Below are positions 33,244 to 42,478 of a DNA stretch of 64,000 nucleotides, in pieces. Made by a program: the position numbers and the translations under genes. Numbering within the stretch: the first letter of the stretch is position 1; every line of letters starts with the position of its first letter. A model generated the notes under the pieces. It saw only the letters and a program-made list of their open reading frames with translations. It searched no databases and was not told the DNA's origin. This DNA is from Ophiostoma sp. CBS 140.51. Taxonomy: Eukaryota > Ascomycota > Sordariomycetes > Ophiostomatales > Ophiostomataceae. The DNA lies in assembly GCA_029298735.1 (NCBI GenBank), contig JANSLP010000171.1, positions 1-64,000 on the forward strand, read 5' to 3'.

Positions 33244-34962
33244 GATGGGCGAGAGTTTGCGTGGGAAAAAGGTTAAGAAGAGAGGTTGAGAAGAGAGGTA
33301 GGGTTGAGGTGTTTTCGAGATATTCGGAGAGGACGGAGAGGATAAAGGAGGAAGCTATCGCAAGGCTGTGAAATAGACCTAATGTAGACGAGGCTGTCGC
33401 GAGCGTGGGTGGCGGTGGCAGGGGTCTGTGGCAAAGACGAGGGGGGGTGGGGGGGGAGGCCGGTCGAATCCGAAAGACGATCGAGGAGGACGAGGAGGAG
33501 GAGGACGATAAAGGCGACAGACTCTGTCTAGTGCACAGCTATGGTTGGACAAAGCTGCGATGGGCTGTGAGGTCGGCCGTGCGGACGGGAGATCGACGCA
33601 CGGTGGGAAACGTGAGGAAACGAGGAGGCTGAAGGGAAACGTGGTCGTCGAAAAGGAAATCAGAAAAAAAAAGAAGAAAAGAAAACCGAAAATCGATCTA
33701 TCTGACCACGTGCGAGACAAAAGAAATGCGCCGACGCTGATTTTGCAGGTGAATAGGTAATTAAAAGAGGAACCGAAATGTCGAACAAGCAGTCGGAGTC
33801 GTCTTTTGGGGTGTGGTGGTGAGAAGGGAGAGAGGTGCACAAGCAGCAGCAAGGAGAAGAGGAGGGGAGAGAAGTGCGAATAAAGTCGAGGCGAACAGAG
33901 CAGCTGCTTCCAGAATCGAAGGCGCACGCGGCCCATTGGGTAGTGTGGGTCCCGAGTCGTTGGTTCGGATTATGTAATTTCTTAGGAGCAAAAGTGAGTC
34001 ACGTGTCTAGTCTAGACCCACTCTCAGCCTCGTGCCAGGGTCGCAAGGCTGCGTTTTGAGGATGAAAAACGACAACTTCGCGATGGGGAGTAAAGAAGCG
34101 AAGGAAGGGCGGAAATTTTTTGTAAAATAATATATGACAGCTGGAATAGCTAAGACGACCCCAGATGTTTGAAAACTGTGTGTTTCGTCTTAAGACCCGC
34201 ATTTTGGGTGCTTCGACCGTGCTCACTATTTGCTGCAATTTCATCGCATCGTGAAAACTCAGATCTGGCCGGGAGCTATTTTTTGGTCGACATTGAGCCT
34301 GGAAACGTTTTATATTTTAGTTTCTCCTAATAGGATCGTTCTTTCGAAGATTTGTCAGTTAAAATTTGAATGTAGGCCCTTTTCTGCATCACTATCACCT
34401 CACGGCGCTCTCTATTTGGTATTGACAATCCTCTCCAGGTCCCACTCATGACGTTGTTACTGCAAATTTGTTCGGATGGTCTGCCTATTTAAGTGACGAA
34501 ATTTTCTCGGGTCCTCTCTCCTCTGTCATATCCTCTCCTCTTCGAAAAAATTCTGCTCTCTACGTAAGTCTTCGTCTTCAAGAAGAGCTCGCTTTGACCT
34601 TCACCAACGTCATTTGACCACCTTCGGAGTGCGCAGATTCATATCTACGCCACTCTCGACTTCTCCCAGCTTCGTTTCAGTTGCAACTTCGTCACCGAAT
34701 AAGGCCGCTTTCACCAAAACCTCCCGTCTCTTCTGAGGTCAGTGGAAGTTGAGTGGTGCAAGCAGGGCCCTCGCCACCATCTTGCTGTATCTTCCTTCGC
34801 CTACATCCATTTCTCCAGCTCAAATCTCAAAGAATTAAACTCTTCCTTCTGCTCAACTCCAAAGAGAAGATAGACATTCAAGAAGAGGCTAAGAAGGCGA
34901 AACACGAACTCGAACGCAATCGCCATCGCCATCAAGTAGACCCTGAAGAAAAGCCCTTGACT
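33244..34962. other. Intergenic promoter region, TFIIS / Cys-rich gene
   Basis: No gene supported. It contains a G-rich run (33441-33459, two blocks of G7-G8) followed by GAGGA repeats to about 33510, a CACGTG box at 34000-34005, a TATA-like TATTTAAG at 34486-34493, and a GTAAGT at 34564 that could begin a leader intron of the plus-strand gene. The 34753-34962 part is open in the downstream gene's frame but has no ATG. Confidence 0.5.
34486..34493 (+). promoter_or_regulatory. TATA-like element for the Cys-rich gene
   Basis: TATTTAAG, followed by pyrimidine-rich sequence (TCTCTCCTCTG) typical of fungal start sites, about 470 nt before the ATG at 34963. Motif match only. Confidence 0.35.
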
Positions 34963-36351
34963 ATGTGCTTTATCGAGTTTGTCGGCTACACGTGTGGCCA
35001 CACGTCAATGCCCATTCTCCGGCCGTGCCCGTTGACTACTGCTAGTCATACCTTCCCCACCTGCAGCCGCCGTGGCGACAAGACCTTCTTTGCAGGCGAA
35101 ATGTGCTCGGCCTGCCAGAAGATTGTCCACAGCCGCGCAACGCAGATTGAGGAATATGAGCACCGCTTCATGCACGAAAGAGGCGTTTGTGGCTGCGAGA
35201 CGGTGTTTCCGTACCTGATTCGGCCGCGGGTCATTGGCAGCTGTGGCGGCGGCGTTGACGAGCCGGGTGTCACTAAGTGTGACGCCCAGGGCCACGAACA
35301 CGGCGGCCAGGGTGGACAGGCTAGACAAGCTAGGCACGGCACGAACATTTGGACGGTGGCTAAGAAGGCCGACAACAACATCAAGCCGACCGAGATCCAG
35401 CTCCCACCTCTCCTTTGCGAAGCCACCGACCCTGGTGGACACACTCTCGTGTCAGTTCGCCTGCCCAGCCTCTACGCTGCCGAGTGGGTCGCCGACCACC
35501 GCGGTCGCCATGAAGCCGGCCTTTGTCATTGTCGTGTCGACTTTCGGACCTACCAAGAGGTTGTCGGCCAGGGCTCTGCGACGGCAGCGAAGCCCGAAGC
35601 TGGAGTGGCCACAGGCGAGAGCAACGTTGGACCTTCGCGTCCTCTTCGTCGGTCGGCGTCAATGTCGGCCATGTCCTCAAGCAGCGACTCGGGCGAGCCT
35701 GCGGTCCCAGAGCGCCAAATCACACGCAGCAGCTCTCACGACGGCCTGACCTACTTTGTGGCCGTGGCTGGTGAGCCACCCAACGACGACAAAGAAGGTA
35801 TCGTGACGGCCGAAAGCGCCCTGGACAACAAGCAGGTTGCTCCCGTCGCTCAGGACGGAGGTTTTGCCGTCACTCACGCTCCCATTCAGCTTCACCCTGG
35901 CAAAAGCGTGCGGTACGCTGGTTCTGTCTTTGCAGAGGTGCCCGAGTACCTCCAGCTCATGGGCCCCTTCCTCTCGCAACCGGCCATGCAGGCTCAGAGC
36001 GGTGACCAGACCGTGATGCTGGACTGTGTTCTTGATGACAATGGAGGCAACCTGACCTTGGCGAGCGGCGGCGGGCACGAGCATGATCGCGTGGACTATA
36101 TCGGCAGACCTGAGCACTTCCAGAACCAACCCGGGATCCCAACGACCTTCATCCCACCCAGTGCGGCACACACACCCAGACAGTCCCGCAGACGACCTCG
36201 AGCTCACACCATGGCCGACATGAAAGAACACTATGAGCACCAGGCCCAGCAGAGAATCCCGCTCGTTGGTTTCCCCATTGGAGCAGGTCCCGAAGGCGTC
36301 TCCCATGCAATTCCGTGGCGTAATCGGCCGCCGTGCTGGAGACGGTCATAA
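34963..36351 (+). CDS. Cys/His-rich fungal protein of unknown function
   Basis: 462 residues from the ATG at 34963; the frame is open 70 codons further upstream but with no ATG. The N-terminal segment (about 1-80) is Cys/His-rich: C11-x-H13, C22, C34, C48-xx-C51 and CGC near 75, suggesting a small metal-binding module. MCFIEFVGYTCGHT is, as far as I recall, a common N-terminal motif of uncharacterised filamentous-fungal proteins. A second Cys/His cluster is near residue 185 (GLCHCRVDF). The remainder is Ser-rich and disordered (SASMSAMSSSSDSGE), ending in a basic segment (PRQSRRRPRAH). I cannot assign a function. It is convergent with the 49 kDa gene. Confidence 0.75.
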   Translation: MCFIEFVGYTCGHTSMPILRPCPLTTASHTFPTCSRRGDKTFFAGEMCSACQKIVHSRATQIEEYEHRFMHERGVCGCETVFPYLIRPRVIGSCGGGVDEPGVTKCDAQGHEHGGQGGQARQARHGTNIWTVAKKADNNIKPTEIQLPPLLCEATDPGGHTLVSVRLPSLYAAEWVADHRGRHEAGLCHCRVDFRTYQEVVGQGSATAAKPEAGVATGESNVGPSRPLRRSASMSAMSSSSDSGEPAVPERQITRSSSHDGLTYFVAVAGEPPNDDKEGIVTAESALDNKQVAPVAQDGGFAVTHAPIQLHPGKSVRYAGSVFAEVPEYLQLMGPFLSQPAMQAQSGDQTVMLDCVLDDNGGNLTLASGGGHEHDRVDYIGRPEHFQNQPGIPTTFIPPSAAHTPRQSRRRPRAHTMADMKEHYEHQAQQRIPLVGFPIGAGPEGVSHAIPWRNRPPCWRRS

Positions 36352-36986
36352 CGGTGGATAGAAACGAAAGTGTTTGGAGGGTGTGGAGGGTGCGGGTGGT
36401 GTGGATGGTGTATTTGAATTTCAGGAAGAGTTATTAACGGAATAAGTAATGTTGCAAGTTGAAAGATGTTCAAGGGTTGCATTGACGGCGTTTGGGAGGT
36501 TGGCATTGTTGTTGCACACTGTTGCAGAGGCGTTGAAGAGGGGATAACAACTAGCAAAGACTGTTGTTGACTGGGCTGCTGTCTTGTTTGCTTCCGGTAT
36601 TGATACTGCGATGATTTATGTTGACGAGAGATGACCTAGACGAGAAATGAAGTTATGATTAGCTGTAACCAAGAGCAATACCGGTAGCCCGTAGCTGAAT
36701 TTGTTGTAATTTCTTTTGTTTTTGTACTGCTTATGTTGCTGCTGCTGACTCTTTTCTCTTTCAAAACCTTGTGCTCAGCAATTTTTTGGGTGAGTATCGT
36801 TTTGACGCTCGTCCACCCCGACCTGGTCCGTCTCAAAGGAAGCAAGAATGAAAAGAAAGAAAAAAAAGGAGGAAAAAAGGGAACAATAAAAAAGTAAATG
36901 ATGGTAGTTGCTTTGCATATATACACACGAATCCTCCACTGCGCGCCGTCCAACGCTCCCAATTCATCGTCTATCACATTCTTCGA

Positions 36987-38519
36987 TTACCGATCGACCT
37001 CACCTGGAGAGGGTTAGTAAGAGTATGTAAATAACTGTTAATATAAGGGCATGGGAGACTTACCAAACACCAGATCCATCGTGCCGATCACGGCGACGGC
37101 ATCAGCCAACAGATGGCCACGGGAAACATGGTCGAAACCTGCCAGATGGGCAAAGCCAGGAGCGCGGATGTGCACACGGTACGGCCGCTCGGAGCCGTCG
37201 CTGACAACATAGACGGCCATCTCACCCTTGGGCGCCTCAATGGCGCTGTAGGTGTCGCCGGGGGGCACAGCGTAGCCCTTGGTGTACAGCAGGAAATGGT
37301 GGATCAGGGCCTCCATGTTCTCCTTCATGGCGGAACGGGGCGGCGGCGACACCTTGTAGTCCTCGACGCGGACGGGGCCGGCGGGCATCTTGTTGAGGCA
37401 CTGGTGGATGATGCGCAGCGACTGGCGGAACTCCTCCATGCGGCAGAGGTAACGGTCATAGCAATCGCCGTTGATGCCGACGGGGACATCAAAGTCGACC
37501 TGGTCGTATGCGTCGTACGGCTGGTTCTTGCGGATATCAAAGGGGATACCCGAGCCGCGCAGCATGACACCCGAGAAGGACAGGTTCAGGGCCTCCTCAG
37601 CCGACACCACACCGACACCCTGCAGACGGTTGATCCAGATACGGTTGTCCGTCAGCATCTCCTCGGTCTCGTCGATACGGTCGCCAAACTGCGTCGCCCA
37701 CTGGTAGATGTCGTCGAGCAGACCAAGGGGGATGTCCTGGTGGACACCGCCGGGACGGACGTAGGCGGCGTGCATACGCGCACCCGACACACGCTCGTAA
37801 AACTCCATCAGCTTCTCACGCTCCTCGAAACCCCACAAAAAGGGCGTCAGGGCACCGACGTCCATGGCGTGGGACAGGACAGACATCAAGTGGTTCAGAA
37901 CACGCGTAATCTCGCCAAACAGCGTGCGGATGAACTTGGCACGCTGGGGGATCTCAATGTTGAGCAGCTTCTCGACGGCCAGCGAGAAACACTGCTCGTT
38001 GGTCATCATGGAGACGTAGTCGAGACGGTCAAAGTACGGCAGCGCCTGCAGGTACGTCTTGTACTCGCAGAGCTTCTCCGTGCCACGATGCAGCAGGCCA
38101 ATGTGCGGGTCTGCACGGATAATCTCCTCGCCGTTAATCTCCAGAATCAGCCGCAACACGCCGTGCGCAGCGGGGTGCTGGGGACCAAAGTTGACTGTGT
38201 AGTGGCGGATCTTGCGGCCCTCGACATTGTTGTCCGTGATGGGCGCCTTGGTGTATTCTTCCGTCGGCAGCTGGCGCGCCAGCAGATCCTCGGGGCTCGG
38301 CACCTGGAAGTCCTCGCCAACAGGCACAATGCGCGTGCCCTGGCCCTCGTACGGTGACGCATACCGGCGCAGGTTGGTGGTCGAGAAGGCGGCGCGCAGA
38401 GCTGGTGTCCGTCGTGCCAGAGCGGCCTGGATCTTGGGAGTGGAGGGAGACGAGGTAATCGGGCGCAGGCACAGGCGCTTGGCGGCACCGCGGCCGGCTA
38501 ACCGGTAGATACTGGACAT
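36987..38519 (-). CDS. nuo-49: NADH:ubiquinone oxidoreductase 49 kDa subunit (NDUFS2/nuo-49)
   Basis: Two exons (38519-37064 and 37003-36987) encode 490 residues of the complex I core subunit that helps form the ubiquinone site next to cluster N2 in the mitochondrial inner membrane. Residues 1-52 are an Arg/Ala-rich presequence (RRTPALRAAFSTTNLRRY). Conserved blocks include NFGPQHPAAHGVLRL (110-124), PHIGLLHRGTEK (138-149), LPYFDRLDYVSMM (160-172), FYERVSGARMHAAYVRPGGV and EAPKGEMAVYVVSDGS. His119 and Tyr168 correspond to the quinone-binding His and Tyr. Arg145 corresponds to the Arg dimethylated in mammals. The 60-nt intron (GTAAGT; CTAAC branch) splits off a 17-nt last exon that restores the universal FGEVDR ending. 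It is divergent from AC40. Confidence 0.97.
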
Positions 38520-39211
38520 GTTGTGATGATGGTAGGTTGACGAAGTCCAGAGAAGGGTGAGAAGAGTGCTATGGGATATATTGGGGGCGAAGTCGCCTCG
38601 GGAAAACGGATTCGATTTGGTGGAGGGGAGATTCGAGAAATTCGAGAGGTTTCTTCGAGAGCAATCGATGCGGCCAATGCAGTGCAACGCGTCCCGGAAA
38701 TGGAGTTCAATGTCGACAATTCGCGTCCCCGATGCGAATTGGCACGTTCGGAGCCGGTGTAGGAGCGCGGAGGGTCGTCGGGGGGGAACGAGGGGACAGC
38801 CGTGTGTGCGGAAAACAGACGCCTTTGAGCCTTTGGGTGCCTCAAAATGTCTCTCGCCGTTGAGTCCCGAGCTCCCACCCCCAGAGGAAGAAACTACGAC
38901 CCGGAAGAACATACCATCCGTGTTGGCCCGCTTATTTTCCGCTACGGGCGAGTCAGAGAGCTTGAATTACATGGGAGAGTTTCATTGGTCAATCGTCTTA
39001 TAGTGGGGCATTACGTTCACCGTCGGTGGCGCCTTCCTGTTGTCCCCCACCTGAGCACCTAGCGCTCGGTGAGGGAAGGTAAGCGATAAGGCCGATTGTA
39101 TGGGCGATAAGAAAAAAAAAGTTTTGCCTGCATTTTGGGACGTCCCTTTTGGCGCGACAGCCTTCTCTCTCCTCTACGACACCACCACATCCGCATCGCC
39201 ATGCAAACACA
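38520..39211. other. Divergent promoter region, nuo-49 / AC40
   Basis: Shared 692-bp upstream region of the 49 kDa and AC40 genes. No gene is supported. An ATG at 39100 is in the AC40 exon-2 frame but would require retaining the AC40 intron. Confidence 0.5.
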
Positions 39212-40416
39212 ATGGCACCACTAACGAAGCCCAGCCAAGAAGAGCTCGACCGGAGGAGGGTGTGTACAACCGTGGAATTGGTTGTTCTTTTTCTCTTGCT
39301 CACAATTTACTAACCTCTTCTCCCTCTCTCCAGACTATCGGAGTCAACCTCGAAACGGTCACCAATGTCTCGGCCACCGAGTTCCCCGGCAACTACCCCG
39401 GCGAGGATCTCGCCTGGGATGTCGACGAGTTCCGTGACAGCCTGACGATCAAGTTCCACAAGAACGAGCCGTACGAAGCCGCGTTCTCCGTCATCGGCAT
39501 CGACGCCAGCATCGCCAACGCCTTTCGCCGCATCATGATCGCCGAGATCCCGACCGTCGCCATTGAGACGGCATACATTGATAACAACACCTCGGTAATC
39601 CAGGATGAGGTGCTCGCCCACCGTTTGGGCCTGATCCCCTTCAAGGGCGGCAAGGACGGCCTGCGCAACTTTATCAAATTCTGGAAGCGCCCGGCCCCGG
39701 ACGCCGACCCGAGCGAGTTCCCGACGTCGTTTGACTACAACACGCTCAAGCTGGACCTGCGCATCGAGTGCACGCGCAACCCGGCCGCCGCCCCCAACGA
39801 GACCGACCCGACGAAGCTCTACAACCACGCCCACGTCTACGCCAAGGACATTGTGTTTGTGCCCGAGGGCCGGCAGCTCGAGTATTTCTCGGGCGACGAC
39901 GCCATTGCCCCCGTCAACCCGGACATTCTGGTGGCCAAGCTGCGGCCCGGCCAGGTTATTGACATTGAGATGCACATGCACAAGGGTGTCGGCAGCGACC
40001 ACGCCAAGTTCTCGCCCGTGTGCACGGCGTCGTACCGTCTGCTGCCCATTATCAACATCACCAAGCCCATTGTGGGCGCCGACGCCATCAAGTTTGCCAA
40101 GTGCTTCCCCGAGGGCGTCATTGGTTTGGAAAAGGTGACCAAGAAGATGGCCGAGCAGGACAAGGCGTACGCAGAGCACGTCGGCGAGACGCGCGCGACT
40201 GTCGTCGACCCGATGCGCGATACCGTCAGCCGTGAGTGTCTGCGCCACGCCGAGTTCCAGGGCAAGGTGAAGCTAGGCCGCCGCAAGGACCACTTCATCT
40301 ACTCAGTGGAGAGCACGGGCCAGTGGGACAGCGACGAGCTGTTCCTCGAGTCGGTCAAGATGCTCAAGATCAAGTGCCAGAAGCTGGAGAAGCAGGTCAA
40401 GAACATGATCCGCTGA
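39212..40416 (+). CDS. RPC40: RNA polymerases I and III subunit AC40 (RPC40)
   Basis: Two exons (39212-39259 and 39334-40416; 74-nt intron, GTGTGT donor, TTTACTAAC branch, CAG) encode 376 residues. AC40 is the RpoA-like subunit that dimerises with AC19 to nucleate assembly of Pol I and Pol III in the nucleus. The signature alpha motif lies near residue 90 (DASIANAFRRIMIAEIPTVA), followed by IQDEVLAHRLGLIPFKG. The insertion domain includes VYAKDIVFVPEGRQL and the second dimerisation half has KGVGSDHAKFSPV. The C-terminal helix KMLKIKCQKLEKQVKNMI closes the protein. The spliced ATG at 39212 gives a canonical short N-terminus ahead of TIGVNLETVTNVSATEFPG. It is convergent with UBA3. Confidence 0.96.
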
Positions 40417-40690
40417 GTGTGGCCGCTACGGTGGTCAAGCGGCGAGGGGAGTGTGTGGAGCGGCTTGCATAGCATTTACGGCATGTTTCTTGTTCTTTTT
40501 CTTTTCTTTTTCCTCTTCTTCAATTTCTTCTGGTATTTTTGGGGTTATCTATTTGCTGCATCGTACATAGACATTTTGTATTTACGTACCACGGGGTGGA
40601 AACCAACGGCGTTTGGAAATCAAAATCAAATCAAAAGCTTAATTTAGTGTATTCATTCATCATAAAATGCTCTAACGTCAACTCGGTCGA

Positions 40691-42128
40691 CTACGCCTTG
40701 GGCGCCAAAACAAAACTAAAGGACAGACTGGGAAAGGCCGGGTCTGTAATTGCCACCTCGTAGCCGTGCTCCAGCTTCAACTCCTTCAGTGTCTTGTCGA
40801 GGTTTGGTCGTGTCTGCTCCTCCAAGCTCGGCGGACTGCGCATGTACAGCGTCTTGCCCTCGGCGCGGATCGACGGCTTCTTCAGCTGGGCCTCGGGCCG
40901 GTCGCTAAACGAATCGAGGAACTCGCCCAGTGTCATGTTGAGGTCTGTCGGAAGCGGCCGTGCCTTTTGGTCTGCAGAACACACGGGGCAGTCTGGTTTC
41001 TGCTCGTGTGTGAATGTGTACGTGTAGATGCTCTCGTTGCCCGAGTACATCATGTAGTTGTTCCCGTCAACGCCGAGAGCAGGCACAACACTCGTGGCCA
41101 CTTTGAGAGCCTCATTGCAACAGCTGGCCGCAATGACGGCATTCGTCGACGCAATCGCCGGGATAATGTTTTTGACGACGCCCTGTGTCAGCGCGTACGT
41201 GACGCCCGCAATGTTGAACTCGTTAGCGCGGATCAGCGCCTTCTGGTACAGCCACGTAATGTGTTCCGGGTCGTCCTTGTCGAGCGCCGGGAACGGCTTC
41301 TCCTTCTCCCAGGCGATGACGTGGGCCCACTCGATGCAGTGCTCGGGCTGGCGCGGGATGCTGGCAATGGTGCACAGTGGCACGGCAGCACGGGGCGCGT
41401 GCATGTCGAGCTGGCACTCGATGCACGACGTGATGCCTGGGAGAATCACACGCGACTGGCCCTTGAACCCTTCGGTGCCGCCGTCAATCAGCGGCTTGAC
41501 GCCGTCACCCGTTTCGTCCGACTCAGCCATACTGACGAGCGTCGCGTTGATCCAGCGCCGTGCCTCGATGCTGTCCAAGCCGCATACGACAATCTGGAAC
41601 TGCATGTAAAAGTCCTCATCAAAGTCCTGGATGCGGTTGTTGTGCGGCGTGATCGTGACGCCGCGGACGCGCCGCATGACAAACTGCGCCGCCACCTCAG
41701 CCTTGGACTTGCCGACGTCTGCCTTGCGGAATAGGAACTGCCGGTTGAGGTTCGATATGTCGATCGTGTCCATGTCAATGACGTGAATGTCCTTGAAGCC
41801 AGACAGAGCGAGATTTTTGAGGATTTCGCAGCCGAGGCCGCCGGCGCCAATGACCAGAATCTTCATTCTATCGATGATTGGGATCACATTCTCGGCCTCG
41901 TAGCCACTCTCAACGGGCGTAAACGGCCCGACACTCGCCCGGATCCGGTCCAGGTACTTCCTGGGGAGAAACTGTCAGCATCGTGGGAGGCAAAAGAGGC
42001 AAACGAGTCAGGGGACTTGGTCAGGGGAAAGAAGTGCTAGCGGCCTGTTGGAGCCGTTACAGACGTTGGAGCCTGACTGTTGGGACCTACCATCGTTCGG
42101 AACTCGTTTCTACTGCTGCGGCTGCCAT
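40691..42128 (-). CDS. UBA3: NEDD8-activating enzyme E1 catalytic subunit UBA3
   Basis: Two exons (42128-42091 and 41960-40691; 130-nt intron, GTAGGT/CCAG) encode 435 residues. With its partner ULA1/APPBP1 it adenylates NEDD8/Rub1 and passes it to Ubc12 for cullin modification. The nucleotide loop is VIGAGGLGCE (about 49-58), followed by the acidic DMDTIDISNLNRQFLFR. The catalytic cysteine is Cys209 in VPLCTIAS. Zinc ligands are CIEC (192, 195) and a later CPVC. The C-terminal ubiquitin-fold domain (from about 350) serves E2 recruitment. The first exon of 12 codons plus two bases (MAAAAVETSSERW) joins to KYLDRIRASVGPFTP. Length and motif order are normal for fungal UBA3. It is divergent from TEL2 over 350 bp. 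Confidence 0.95.
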
Positions 42129-42303
42129 TTCGAATGAAAAAGACGCGACCGTTCGCCGGTGTTGTGTGTCTTTGTCGATATGTGATGAAGTTGGATCGAT
42201 TAGATGGAAGCTTCCAATCTGTAACAAAATCGCGGGGCGGTCGGGAGCTGCCTGTAGAATAGGCACCGCGTTGCTTATCGATAAGGATTACAGCACTCTC
42301 GCC

Positions 42304-42321
42304 CCGCTGTAACGTCAGCGG
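42304..42321. promoter_or_regulatory. Inverted repeat with CRE-like core between UBA3 and TEL2
   Basis: CCGCTG-TAACGT-CAGCGG is a perfect 6-bp inverted repeat around TAACGT. The minus strand reads TGACGTTA across the centre, close to the bZIP site TGACGTCA, and the outer CCG...CGG resembles Zn2Cys6 sites. It sits about midway in the divergent promoter. Motif reading only. Confidence 0.35.
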
Positions 42322-42478
42322 CCACGCCTAGCCTTTTGGTAGAGCTCAAGCTTCATCGGACCTTCCTTTAACCTCCAACCTTACTTCACTTCACTCAACG
42401 CGACGAATAACAGCAACAAATATATGCAGCTTTATTGACAACTGACCCGCCAGTGTCTGGCACAACCGTCGATCCAAC

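Noticed and set aside
37113..38357. 414-codon open frame antisense to the 49 kDa gene
   Set aside because: Same codon-bias effect over a highly expressed, conserved gene; no domain or start context.
39100..39333. Alternative upstream ATG for AC40 at 39100
   Set aside because: It would require translating the intron at 39260-39333, which has clean GT-branch-AG signals, and gives a non-homologous N-terminus.
39310..40248. 312-codon open frame antisense to AC40
   Set aside because: Shadow of the AC40 exon. The sense protein has clear RpoA-type motifs.
40766..41734. 322-codon open frame antisense to UBA3
   Set aside because: Shadow of UBA3, which has diagnostic E1 motifs.
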